Assembly: GCF_005503445.1 (NCBI RefSeq)
Contig: NZ_SCOH01000023.1
Coordinates: forward strand, 28,708-92,707
Source: Chitinivorax sp. B
Lineage (GTDB): Bacteria; Pseudomonadota; Gammaproteobacteria; Burkholderiales; SCOH01
Reading direction: 5' to 3'
DNA length: 64,000 bases
Shown here: piece by piece, positions 17,151-25,604 of the stretch
Position numbering within the stretch: position 1 is the first letter of the stretch
Layout: each line of letters opens with the position of its first letter
Translations under genes and position numbers: made by a program
The notes under the pieces: model-generated
Database searches by the model: none
What the model was told of the DNA's origin: nothing
The model's input: the letters and a program-made list of their open reading frames with translations, nothing else

Positions 17151-19556
17151 TCAAGGTTGGTTGGTCTCGTCCCAATAACGTTGTCGAGTCTGCCGGTATC
17201 GCATGAGTTTGATGCCGGCAGGTCCGATTTCCAGTGAAATTGCGCCATCCAGATCGTTCCGGGCAATAATGCTATGGGCTTCGCGATAGCGGGACAGCAC
17301 TTTTGCCGTCGGGTGACCAAAGCGGTTCTGATAGCCAGCACTGATGATGGCATAGCGTGGCGCTACCGCAGCAATGAAATCGGCTGTTGATGAGGTATTG
17401 CTGCCATGATGTGGTGCCGCGAGGATGGTGGACTGTAATGGCAGGCCGGATGTAACCAGACTCATTTCCCCTTGTCGTTCCAAGTCTCCGGTCAGCAAAA
17501 CGCTGCCAAATGGCCCGGCAATACGTAGGACGCAACTTTTCTCATTGTCTTTGATGGTGATGTCCGCCGCGGTGGCTGGGTCCGGGGCCAATACCATGAA
17601 GGAAACGGCATCCCATTGCCATTGCAAGCCTTGCTGGCAGGGAATGAAGCGTTTGGCTTGATGAGCCAGGGTATGGCCGTCCGGTAGGCTGCCCAATAGC
17701 CATCCGGGTGGGTAAGCTTGCATGACGGAGTCGGCCCCGCCGGTGTGATCCAGATCATCATGACTGAGTACCATGCCATGAAGTTGCGATATACCAGCTG
17801 CCCGAAGCAGCGGTACGATCACCCGATTACCTGCATCTGGAATCACGACGCTATCTGACTTGATCGGTGCAGGTTGCGCCCCTTGCTTGTTGAAAAAACG
17901 TGTTTGAAAGCGTGGGCCCGTATCGTAAAGTAAATCATGTTTGGCAGTTTGTACCCATACCGCCAGGCCTTGCCCTACATCGATGAACATGATTCGAAAG
18001 CTTTCGGCTGCCGGCCTGATCGGTATTTGCGTCAGTAGGGGCAGCATCAGCAAGCTACCCTGCCAGCGATTTGGCCAGCCACGTGGTAACAGGCACCAAG
18101 CCAAGCCGGGTAGCGCCAGGCAAATGGCCCAAAGTGGCGGAATGGCTTGGTTCCACATGCTGCCTGGTAATTGTGCGAGCTCTGTCAGTGCTTGCATGCA
18201 CGGCGTCAGCACCCAATGTGCGAGGGGTAGCAATGGCGTGATCAGGCTACCTAGGAGGGCCAAAGGGGTAATGACCATACTGACTAGGGGGATCGCAAAG
18301 GCATTGGCAATCGGGGAGAGCAAAGGTAGCTGTGCAAAATAACCCAGTAATGCCGGGGCCAGCCCCAAGGTCACGGCCCATTGAACGCGAGTCCATTCTT
18401 TCAGCCAATGTGGTCTGGCTAATCGATTGGCCGATACCCACACAATGAAGCCTACTGCGCCGAATGAAAGCCAAAATCCTGGGGCCAGTACTGCCCAAGG
18501 GTCTAGCAGCAGGCAGATCGAGAGGGCTAGCAGCCAGATCACACTGATCGGATAGGATCGACCACGCCACAACATGATGGCAGCGACCACCAGCATCCAT
18601 AGCGTGCGTTGGGTTGGTACAGAAAACCCGCCCAGCAACGCATAAAACAATGCAGCGATCACGCCAGCCGCTATGGCAGCCTTACGGGCAGGCCAACTGC
18701 GTGATAATGGAGAGTGTCGCCACAGCTTGCCGACCAGTCCACCAACCAGACCGGCAATCAAGGTGATATGCAGACCGGAGATGGAGACCAGATGTGTGAC
18801 ACCGGTTCGATTGAAGATTTCCCATTGCGGTTGCGGAATGCTGCGTTGATCACCCATGACCAAGGCCACCAAGACCCCGGCGTAAGGGCGGGGGCCTAAT
18901 GTAGTTTGCATACGGGTCCGCAGTGCCTGTCGCAGTTGATGAATCCAGATCATTGGTGAATTGGTGCCGTCTGGTAACTGTTGGTAGTGGCGTATGCTAC
19001 CGGTGGCACGAATATGTTGTTCCAGCAGCCAGGCTTCAAAGTCAAAACCATGCGGATTGGCGTTGCCATGAGGACGCCGTAGCTTGACGCCAACCTGCCA
19101 GCGTTGCCCGGGCTCGAATCTGGGGAGCTCGGTTTCGTCACCATAAACCGATAGCTGCAGCCGGGCTGGAACAATCGCACCCTGAGTCAGAACCTGATCG
19201 GTACGCACTTGTAGTCTCAATCCACCTTGCGTGGTATCTGGCAGTGCCACTACTGTCACTTGCATTTCAATTGCCTTGCCTTCCCAATCGGCGGGCAAGT
19301 GATCAGCCATGCGCCAATGTGCCAGCGCGGCTGCCCAACAAAACCCCAGCAACACGCTGCTCAGTAACCAAGCCAGCCCGGGTAATCGACGGGATACCTG
19401 CATAATCAGCAACAGCAAAGGTGGTAGTGCCATGATGGCCCAGCGGCTTGGTAGTACGGCTTGCTGTTGCAACAGGACAATGCCAGTCAGCCCGCCTGTG
19501 ACCAGCAACCAGAAATGCCAATAGTTTGGGGAGGTGACAAAGTGAGGAGAAGGCAT
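17151..19556 (-). CDS. comEC: DNA internalisation competence protein ComEC/Rec2
   Basis: Inner-membrane DNA uptake channel of about 801 residues with the three expected parts: an N-terminal DUF4131-like membrane and OB region (DWEGKAIEMQVTVVALPDTT), the competence core (MGDQRSIPQPQWEIFNRTGVTHLVSISGLHI) with many helices, and a C-terminal metallo-beta-lactamase-like domain (FIDVGQGLAVWVQT, LSHDDLDHTGGA, LTGDLERQGE, LAAPHHGS). The HDDLDH motif is intact, so the nuclease-like domain may be active. The ATG at 19556 is preferred over an in-frame TTG six codons earlier. It converges with the carboxypeptidase gene across 28 bases. Its presence suggests capacity for natural transformation. Confidence 0.95.
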   Translation of the reverse strand: MPSPHFVTSPNYWHFWLLVTGGLTGIVLLQQQAVLPSRWAIMALPPLLLLIMQVSRRLPGLAWLLSSVLLGFCWAAALAHWRMADHLPADWEGKAIEMQVTVVALPDTTQGGLRLQVRTDQVLTQGAIVPARLQLSVYGDETELPRFEPGQRWQVGVKLRRPHGNANPHGFDFEAWLLEQHIRATGSIRHYQQLPDGTNSPMIWIHQLRQALRTRMQTTLGPRPYAGVLVALVMGDQRSIPQPQWEIFNRTGVTHLVSISGLHITLIAGLVGGLVGKLWRHSPLSRSWPARKAAIAAGVIAALFYALLGGFSVPTQRTLWMLVVAAIMLWRGRSYPISVIWLLALSICLLLDPWAVLAPGFWLSFGAVGFIVWVSANRLARPHWLKEWTRVQWAVTLGLAPALLGYFAQLPLLSPIANAFAIPLVSMVITPLALLGSLITPLLPLAHWVLTPCMQALTELAQLPGSMWNQAIPPLWAICLALPGLAWCLLPRGWPNRWQGSLLMLPLLTQIPIRPAAESFRIMFIDVGQGLAVWVQTAKHDLLYDTGPRFQTRFFNKQGAQPAPIKSDSVVIPDAGNRVIVPLLRAAGISQLHGMVLSHDDLDHTGGADSVMQAYPPGWLLGSLPDGHTLAHQAKRFIPCQQGLQWQWDAVSFMVLAPDPATAADITIKDNEKSCVLRIAGPFGSVLLTGDLERQGEMSLVTSGLPLQSTILAAPHHGSNTSSTADFIAAVAPRYAIISAGYQNRFGHPTAKVLSRYREAHSIIARNDLDGAISLEIGPAGIKLMRYRQTRQRYWDETNQP

Positions 19557-19812
19557 GACCGTGTTCCAGATCAAGCAGGCCGCATTGGGATATGCTGATT
19601 AGGCAGTACCTGGAAGCTGTTCAAGGTCAATGATGAGCGGTCACCAGTAAGGTGAGCTCAGCGCAAAAAACTGGAATGTATGTGTGACGCACGAGGATGT
19701 TGAGCAGCACATGAGCCCCGATAGCGGTTGCGCAATAAGACATCGAACAGGTTCTTAAGCATAGTCTGCATTTGATCGACTATCATCCCGATATGATTAC
19801 GGACCTGACTGT

Positions 19813-20679
19813 ATGCTCTTGACCCCACCACAGCGGATGGCGCTGTTATCGATCCTGGCCGCATTGATCACCTTGGCACTGAAATTCACGGCTTATCTCG
19901 CTACTGGGTCCGTCAGTTTGTATTCAGATGCCATGGAATCCTTTGTGAATCTGGCTGCGGCGGTCGTGGCACTGATCGTGTTGACTGTGGTGGCTATCCC
20001 TGCGGATGAGGGACATCCCTATGGGCATGACAAGGCAGAATATTTCTCCAGTGGGGTTGAGGGGGGACTGATACTGTTGGCTGCGGTAACCATTATCTAT
20101 GAAGCGATCCGACGGCTATGGCATCCGACGCCGGTAACCGATCTGGGGACGGGGCTGGTTATTTCGGTGTTGGCGTCGGGTGTGAATGGTGTAGTGGCTT
20201 GGCTGCTGCTACGGGCCGCGCGTCGCCATGACAGCATTACGCTGGAAGCCGATGCCAAGCATTTGTTGACCGATGTCTGGACATCGATTGGTGTGGTGGC
20301 TGGGCTGGCGATTTTGCTGTTTGCACCACCCAGTTGGTTGATTCTGGACCCGATCATCGCCATTTTGGTGGCTTTGAACATCATTCTGACCGGGGTGGAT
20401 TTATTGCGTCGCTCAATGAATGGTTTGATGGATGCGACGTTGCCTGCTGACGAACTGTCGCAGATACGTGCTTTACTGGAGGCTGCCATGCCTGTCGAAT
20501 CCAGCTATACAGACCTAAAGACCCGCAAGGCCGGTGCTCGCCGTTTTATCGATTTCAAGTTACGGGTACCGGGCAATGTCCCGGTGAGTGTCGCGCATGG
20601 CTGGTGCGACCAATTAGAGAACGAGCTGGCAAAGGCCCTGTCCAATGTGGTCGTCACCATTCATGTCGAACCCAAGTAG
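19813..20679 (+). CDS. Cation diffusion facilitator family transporter
   Basis: CDF metal efflux protein of 288 residues. Six hydrophobic segments are followed by a C-terminal cytoplasmic domain. Transmembrane metal-site signatures are visible: SLYSDAMESFVNLAAA in helix 2 (a D-x3-(E)-x-(V)N type motif) with the following HPYGHDKAE loop, and ADAKHLLTDVWTSIGV in helix 5 (H-x3-D). By family it exports Zn, Fe, Co or Mn in exchange for protons; the metal is not determinable here. It converges with rph five bases downstream. Confidence 0.92.
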   Translation: MLLTPPQRMALLSILAALITLALKFTAYLATGSVSLYSDAMESFVNLAAAVVALIVLTVVAIPADEGHPYGHDKAEYFSSGVEGGLILLAAVTIIYEAIRRLWHPTPVTDLGTGLVISVLASGVNGVVAWLLLRAARRHDSITLEADAKHLLTDVWTSIGVVAGLAILLFAPPSWLILDPIIAILVALNIILTGVDLLRRSMNGLMDATLPADELSQIRALLEAAMPVESSYTDLKTRKAGARRFIDFKLRVPGNVPVSVAHGWCDQLENELAKALSNVVVTIHVEPK

Positions 20680-20684
20680 CGTGA

Positions 20685-21401
20685 TCAGCTGGCCAACGCT
20701 GCTTGCTGCAAGGCAATCAGTTCGCGAATACCATTATCGGCCAGTGCCAGCATGGCGTTCATTTCATCCCGGTTGAATGGTTCGCCCTCAGCTGTGCCTT
20801 GTACCTCGACAAAACGGCCATCACCGGTCATCACTACATTCATATCGGTTTCACAATCGGAATCTTCGATGTAATCCAGATCCAGCACAGGTTTACCTTG
20901 GTAAATGCCGACTGAGACTGCAGCCACGTGATCTCGAATCGGTGATTGCGTCAGCTTGCCTGCCGCGATCAGCTTGTTGATGGCATCCTGTGCGGCGACA
21001 AAGGCACCAGTAATACTGGCAGTACGGGTACCGCCATCAGCCTGGATGACATCGCAGTCGATCTGCAAAGTCCGTGCCCCGAGCTTCTCCAGATCCACGA
21101 CCGCTCGCAAGGCACGCCCAATCAAGCGTTGAATTTCCTGAGTACGGCCAGTCTGCTTGCCGCTGCTGGCCTCGCGCTTCATGCGGCTATTGGTGGAGCG
21201 GGGTAGCATGCCGTATTCGGCGGTCATCCAGCCCTGATTCTTGTCACGCAAAAATGGCGGGACGCTTTCTTCCACGCTGACTGTGCAGATGACCTTGGTG
21301 TCGCCAAATTCAACCAGTACCGAACCTTCGGCATGTTTTGTGTAATGACGAGTGATACGGACTGGGCGGAGTTGATGGGGTTCACGGTTGCTGGGGCGCA
21401 T
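20685..21401 (-). CDS. rph: Ribonuclease PH
   Basis: Phosphorolytic 3'-5' exoribonuclease that trims tRNA 3' ends, 238 residues, full length. It begins [18 protein letters not shown] and shows [20 protein letters not shown], the conserved [13 protein letters not shown] and the phosphate-site region [19 protein letters not shown], then [22 protein letters not shown]. It lies downstream of the PP2C gene on the same strand but is separated from it by a hairpin terminator, so its own promoter is likely. Confidence 0.97.
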   Translation of the reverse strand: MRPSNREPHQLRPVRITRHYTKHAEGSVLVEFGDTKVICTVSVEESVPPFLRDKNQGWMTAEYGMLPRSTNSRMKREASSGKQTGRTQEIQRLIGRALRAVVDLEKLGARTLQIDCDVIQADGGTRTASITGAFVAAQDAINKLIAAGKLTQSPIRDHVAAVSVGIYQGKPVLDLDYIEDSDCETDMNVVMTGDGRFVEVQGTAEGEPFNRDEMNAMLALADNGIRELIALQQAALAS

Positions 21402-21487
21402 CTTGAAAGCCTCAAAGGTGGTAAAGGCGCATTATCGGCGAAAATAGACATGACGTGCAGCTTGGTCAACGCTTTGTCGCTGAAAGC

Positions 21488-21512
21488 ACAACGCCCCATC
21501 AAGGGGCGTTGT
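21488..21512 (-). terminator. Hairpin terminator downstream of the PP2C gene
   Basis: ACAACGCCCC (21488-21497) pairs perfectly with GGGGCGTTGT (21503-21512) around the loop ATCAA. On the minus strand a short T-containing run (GCTTTC) follows. Confidence 0.65.
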
Positions 21513-21533
21513 AAGGTGAACATCAGGCTGGGA

Positions 21534-22454
21534 TTACTTGGAATACTTGGCGATTGTTGCCTTGATCTCTTCAATTGCAGCTTCAATGTCCATTTCCGAC
21601 ACACCCTTGTCATCCTTCAGGGTTCGGTCGGCATCCAGTTCCTTCACGCGAGTGGTGAATCCATCCAGTGGCAAGGTCTTGGTATGAACGGCATTCTTGG
21701 TGTCGGCGACGGTGTCTTCTTCAAGCCAGGTAATGCCAAGTACCGACAGGTTGTCGCCATGTTTGCCACCTCGCATTTCGGCGCGATCCATCAATTGTGG
21801 CAGTGCATACAAAACGGGATAATTGCCGAAAAATGCACACATTTCATCTGCTGGCAAAGGGCCCCAGAAGCCATCGGTACACAGGACAAGCGAGTCACCT
21901 TCATTCAATGGTACTTTGCCGCCAAACTCTATTTCCGGTGGGATCATGCCGCCAAGACAGCTGTAGATCTTGTTGCGTTCGGGATGACGCATGGCTTCGG
22001 CCTCTGTCAGCAGGCCGTTTTCCACCATCTGCTGAACCTTGGAATGATCACGGGTATGGCTCAGGATTTTGCCATCCCGGAAGTGATACAACCTGGAGTC
22101 ACCGGCATGTGCCCAATAGGCGGTACTGTCTTGTACCAAGCAGGCAATACAGGTGGTACGAGGTGTTTCCAGCAGATTGTGGTTGGTCGAGTAATTCAGG
22201 ATGGCGTCATGGGCCTTGGTCAGCGCTTCCTGCAAAAAGGCCAATGGGGCCGGTACCACCGGCCGTGCCCTTTTCTGAAACAATTCGGCCAGGAGTTCGA
22301 TGGTGATCTGCGATGCCACCTCACCATGCAAGTGGCCCCCCATCCCGTCTGCGACAACCAATAACAACGCATCCCGACTATAAGAATAGCCGATGCGATC
22401 CTGGTTATACTTGCGCGCGCCGCGCCGGCTTTCCTGATAGATCGAGAACTTCAT
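21534..22454 (-). CDS. PP2C-family serine/threonine protein phosphatase
   Basis: Mn/Mg-dependent phosphatase of 306 residues. Metal-binding and core motifs are intact: the N-terminal RRGARKYNQDRIGYS, LLVVADGMGGHLHGEVAS, WAHAGDSRLYHFRDG and LVLCTDGFWGPL; a C-terminal acidic extension of about 50 residues contains charged helices. It stands 88 bases downstream of a Ser/Thr kinase on the same strand, a classic kinase-phosphatase pair, so the two probably act on the same targets. The targets are unknown. Confidence 0.93.
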   Translation of the reverse strand: MKFSIYQESRRGARKYNQDRIGYSYSRDALLLVVADGMGGHLHGEVASQITIELLAELFQKRARPVVPAPLAFLQEALTKAHDAILNYSTNHNLLETPRTTCIACLVQDSTAYWAHAGDSRLYHFRDGKILSHTRDHSKVQQMVENGLLTEAEAMRHPERNKIYSCLGGMIPPEIEFGGKVPLNEGDSLVLCTDGFWGPLPADEMCAFFGNYPVLYALPQLMDRAEMRGGKHGDNLSVLGITWLEEDTVADTKNAVHTKTLPLDGFTTRVKELDADRTLKDDKGVSEMDIEAAIEEIKATIAKYSK

Positions 22455-22542
22455 TTCAATTGAGTAATATGTTGTTTGGATAAGTATAGCTGCTTTCCGT
22501 TGGGCATGAAACGCTGTTAACCGTTAAATGGCATAACAGTCG

Positions 22543-23490
22543 TCAGGTCTTGCGGATGCGGGCCAATGTCATCTTCAGATTGTTCAAAATCCCGGCTTTC
22601 GGGGGCTCCTGGTGTTGTTGTGGCTTGAATGACAAGGCCTTCTGCAGCGCATGTACGCTTTGTGGACGGTCAAGATGGTTAAGGTGCAGACACCAGTCGA
22701 CAATATCCAGCAGCTCGTCACTATATTTGCCTTTCCATAACTTTTTGGCCGATACCAGTTTGTCTTCTTCGACACGGGAATCGGCTGCCTGAGGGGCGAA
22801 CCCAGCCATGCAGGCAAAAATGCTGGCGCCTACCGCGTAAATGTCCGTCCATGGACCCAGATTCTCGCGATTCTTGTACTGCTCGGGCGCTGCAAAACCG
22901 GGGGTATACATCGGCGTGAAGCGTTTGACTTCATTGGACAGGGTCTGGCGTGCTGAACCGAAATCCAATAGGACAGGGCTGCCGTCACGGCGGATGTAGA
23001 TGTTTGCCGGTTTGATATCCAAGTGTAGCAATTTGTTGAGATGCACTTCGCGCAGGCCATTCAACATGTGATAGAACACATGGCGGATAATGTCCTCACG
23101 AACCGACTGGTGTAACTGGATTTCCCGCTGCAACGTTCGGCCACGCTCGTATTCCATCACCATGTAAACCGTTTCGTTGGCACGGAAAAAATTCAATACC
23201 CGTACGACATTAGGGTGCTGAATATGTGCCAGCGTCTTGCCTTCCTCAAAAAAACACTTCAGGCCAAAGCGAAATGTAGCGAGCTTATCGGGGTCAGTCG
23301 CTACAATTTTGTCACCATCGGTACGTAGCACCAGTGAGCTGGGCAGGTACTCCTTGATCGCGACTGGGCGGTCGTTCTCGTCATGAGCAAGATAAACCAA
23401 GCTGAAACCACCGGCTGAGAGCTGCTTGACGATGGTGTAATTCAGCAACTGATAGCCGCGGGGTAGGGGCCGGTTGGATTGATTAGCCAT
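22543..23490 (-). CDS. Hanks-type serine/threonine protein kinase
   Basis: Soluble kinase of 315 residues without a transmembrane segment. Motifs in order: glycine loop LSAGGFSLVYLAHD, VAIKEYLP with the ATP-binding Lys, the catalytic loop HLDIKPANIYI (Leu in place of the usual Arg of HRD), LLDFGSAR, and the P+1 region YTPGFAAPEQY. The atypical HLD is common in this bacterial subgroup and the Asp and Lys are kept, so activity is expected. It begins divergently from yicC, sharing a 148-base AT-rich promoter region, and is followed by its cognate PP2C gene. Confidence 0.93.
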   Translation of the reverse strand: MANQSNRPLPRGYQLLNYTIVKQLSAGGFSLVYLAHDENDRPVAIKEYLPSSLVLRTDGDKIVATDPDKLATFRFGLKCFFEEGKTLAHIQHPNVVRVLNFFRANETVYMVMEYERGRTLQREIQLHQSVREDIIRHVFYHMLNGLREVHLNKLLHLDIKPANIYIRRDGSPVLLDFGSARQTLSNEVKRFTPMYTPGFAAPEQYKNRENLGPWTDIYAVGASIFACMAGFAPQAADSRVEEDKLVSAKKLWKGKYSDELLDIVDWCLHLNHLDRPQSVHALQKALSFKPQQHQEPPKAGILNNLKMTLARIRKT

Positions 23491-23638
23491 CGCTGATATT
23501 TGTATATGGTATAGTTCTAAAAAACCAGACAGTCATTTTCTCGGCTCTCTGCTTCGAAGTAAAGATACTAAAGTTAAGAAACCGCTAATATTTCTACCGA
23601 CTGTTTTGTCGGGACGGCCTAATGATTGGAGCAACTAC

Positions 23639-24505
23639 ATGATTTTTAGCATGACAGGCTTTGCAAATGCCAGCCGTGAACTCGGCGGCGTGTCGCTTAC
23701 CCTCGATTTGCGGGCCGTCAACCATCGTTATCTTGAAGCCCAGTTCCGCATGCCTGACGAGCTGCGGATCATCGAACCGCAAATGCGGGAACAGATATCT
23801 GGCCGCTTGTCGCGAGGCAAGGTGGATTGTCGCATTCAGTTGAATGTACAAACCGGAGCCCAGACGACATTGTCACTGAACCAGGTCATGCTGGAACAAT
23901 TGGCTGCACTGACCAAGCAGGTTCGCCAGGTTTTTCCGGATTCCGGCGATCTGAAAATGGGTGAGCTGTTACGCTGGCCTGGGGTGCTGGAAACCCAGGA
24001 TGTACCGGCAGAATTGCTGCAGCAGACCGTGCTCGAAATGTTGGCCCAGGCGTTGGAGGATTTTACTGCCAGTCGTCGTCGCGAGGGTGGCAAGCTGGCC
24101 GAGATGATTTTGCAACGAGTAGATCGGATTGAGGTGCTGGTCACGGAAGTTGAACCCAAGATACCAGCCTTGTTGGCTGCCTATCAGGAAAAGATAAGCC
24201 TGCGCCTGAAAGAAGCAATGGTCAATGGTGAAGATGATCGCATTCGCCAGGAATTTGCCCTTTTTGCGCAAAAAATTGATGTGGACGAAGAGATCTCCCG
24301 ACTACGCACGCACCTGGGTGAGCTGCGACGCATTCTGAAAGCTGGCGGTACGGTGGGTAAACGTCTGGATTTTCTGATGCAGGAACTGAATCGCGAAGCC
24401 AATACACTTGGCTCGAAATCCGTGTCAGCAGAAGTGTCGCAAACGTCGATGGAGCTGAAAGTGTTGATCGAGCAGATGCGCGAACAGATTCAGAATATCG
24501 AATGA
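23639..24505 (+). CDS. yicC: YicC family endoribonuclease-type protein
   Basis: YicC-like protein of 288 residues. It starts MIFSMTGFANASRE, the conserved N-terminus, and ends in the conserved DUF1732 part (GKRLDFLMQELNREANTLGS and MELKVLIEQMREQIQNIE). E. coli YicC is reported to be an endoribonuclease that influences small-RNA turnover. The ATG at 23639 follows TTGGAGCAACTAC; a frame starting at 23606 adds 11 non-conserved residues. It heads the yicC-gmk-rpoZ-spoT set, a conserved order in proteobacteria. Confidence 0.93.
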   Translation: MIFSMTGFANASRELGGVSLTLDLRAVNHRYLEAQFRMPDELRIIEPQMREQISGRLSRGKVDCRIQLNVQTGAQTTLSLNQVMLEQLAALTKQVRQVFPDSGDLKMGELLRWPGVLETQDVPAELLQQTVLEMLAQALEDFTASRRREGGKLAEMILQRVDRIEVLVTEVEPKIPALLAAYQEKISLRLKEAMVNGEDDRIRQEFALFAQKIDVDEEISRLRTHLGELRRILKAGGTVGKRLDFLMQELNREANTLGSKSVSAEVSQTSMELKVLIEQMREQIQNIE

Positions 24506-24667
24506 TCGTAACGGGTTCATCATGCGTGCTGGCTGTTTCATCTGTTGGTTGGATGCATGTTCCTGTGCGGTGACATGGTGGCTTTGAGTACCGACAGCGC
24601 GGGTTTGTGATACATTGAATTATTGAAGACATCAGGAATGCCAAGCCATTCCGCCACGAAATCCACT

Positions 24668-25291
24668 ATGCAACAAGGTACAATTTTTATCGTTGTGGCA
24701 CCTTCCGGTGCTGGTAAGACCACTTTGGTCAATGCGTTGCTGGATGCTGATCCGCACGTGAAGTTGTCTGTTTCCTACACTACTCGTACACCCCGCGAGG
24801 GGGAGGTGAACGGACAGCACTACCATTTTGTCTCACGAGACGTGTTTCAGGCAATGACCAACCAAGGCGAATTCCTGGAAAGCGCCGAGGTCTATGGTAA
24901 TTATTACGGTACTTCGCAGCGCTGGATTGCCGAACAATTGGCAATGGGTAACGATATTCTGCTTGAGATCGACTGGCAGGGCGCGCTGCAGGTACGCAAG
25001 TTATTCGAAGATGCCGTTGGTATCTTCATACTGCCACCGTCGCTGACGGCACTGGAGAGCCGTTTACGTGGGCGTGGCAAGGATTCGGAAGAAACCATCC
25101 AGCGCCGCTTGGCGGCGGCGCGTGACGATATCTCTCATGTCGATGAGTTTGACTATGTGGTGGTGAACGAGTCGCTGGATGTGGCTTTGGCTGATTTGAT
25201 AGCTATTGTTCACGCGCAACGTCTGCGTCTGCTGAATCAGGTAGCGCGCTACAGTGCACTGTTTACACAATTGAAGGGTGGCTCGTTTTAA
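24668..25291 (+). CDS. gmk: Guanylate kinase
   Basis: Phosphorylates GMP to GDP with ATP; 207 residues, the normal length. The P-loop [10 protein letters not shown] is at about residues 10-19, the GMP-binding segment [20 protein letters not shown] follows, then [12 protein letters not shown] and the lid [17 protein letters not shown]. The ATG at 24668 gives the family N-terminus ([13 protein letters not shown]); in-frame ATGs at 24623 and 24638 would add 10-15 poorly conserved residues. It precedes rpoZ and spoT, so guanine nucleotide supply and ppGpp control are linked. Confidence 0.95.
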   Translation: MQQGTIFIVVAPSGAGKTTLVNALLDADPHVKLSVSYTTRTPREGEVNGQHYHFVSRDVFQAMTNQGEFLESAEVYGNYYGTSQRWIAEQLAMGNDILLEIDWQGALQVRKLFEDAVGIFILPPSLTALESRLRGRGKDSEETIQRRLAAARDDISHVDEFDYVVVNESLDVALADLIAIVHAQRLRLLNQVARYSALFTQLKGGSF

Positions 25292-25370
25292 CTGACGGGC
25301 AAATGTTTCATTCACCTGTTTCAATCGCATTTTCCTTTGTAACCTTATTGTTTCTATTCAGGAATAAATC

Positions 25371-25577
25371 ATGGCCCGAATTACTGTTGATGATTGCTTA
25401 CACAAGATTTCCAACCGCTTTGATCTGACGCTGGCGGCAACTTATCGTGCCCGTCAGCTTGCCAATGGTGCGACACCATTTGTTGAGCCGGGTCGCGACA
25501 AGGTGACTGTGTTGGCACTACGTGAAATCGCTGCTGGGCATGTCGGTTCGGAGATCATGAACCGCGGTCAAGCCTGA
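25371..25577 (+). CDS. rpoZ: RNA polymerase omega subunit
   Basis: Small subunit of 68 residues that supports RNA polymerase assembly and contributes to a ppGpp-binding site in proteobacteria. The sequence [19 protein letters not shown] and [13 protein letters not shown] are the conserved N-terminal half. AGGAAT at 25360-25365 lies before the ATG. It is followed 27 bases later by spoT, the usual neighbour. Confidence 0.96.
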   Translation: MARITVDDCLHKISNRFDLTLAATYRARQLANGATPFVEPGRDKVTVLALREIAAGHVGSEIMNRGQA

Positions 25578-25604
25578 TTGTATTGTTGAATAGCGGAGTG
25601 GAGC

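Noticed and set aside
21333..22364. 343-codon plus-strand frame opposite the PP2C phosphatase gene
   Set aside because: It has no recognisable domain and lies wholly antisense to rph and the PP2C gene, whose motifs are intact; it is a shadow frame.
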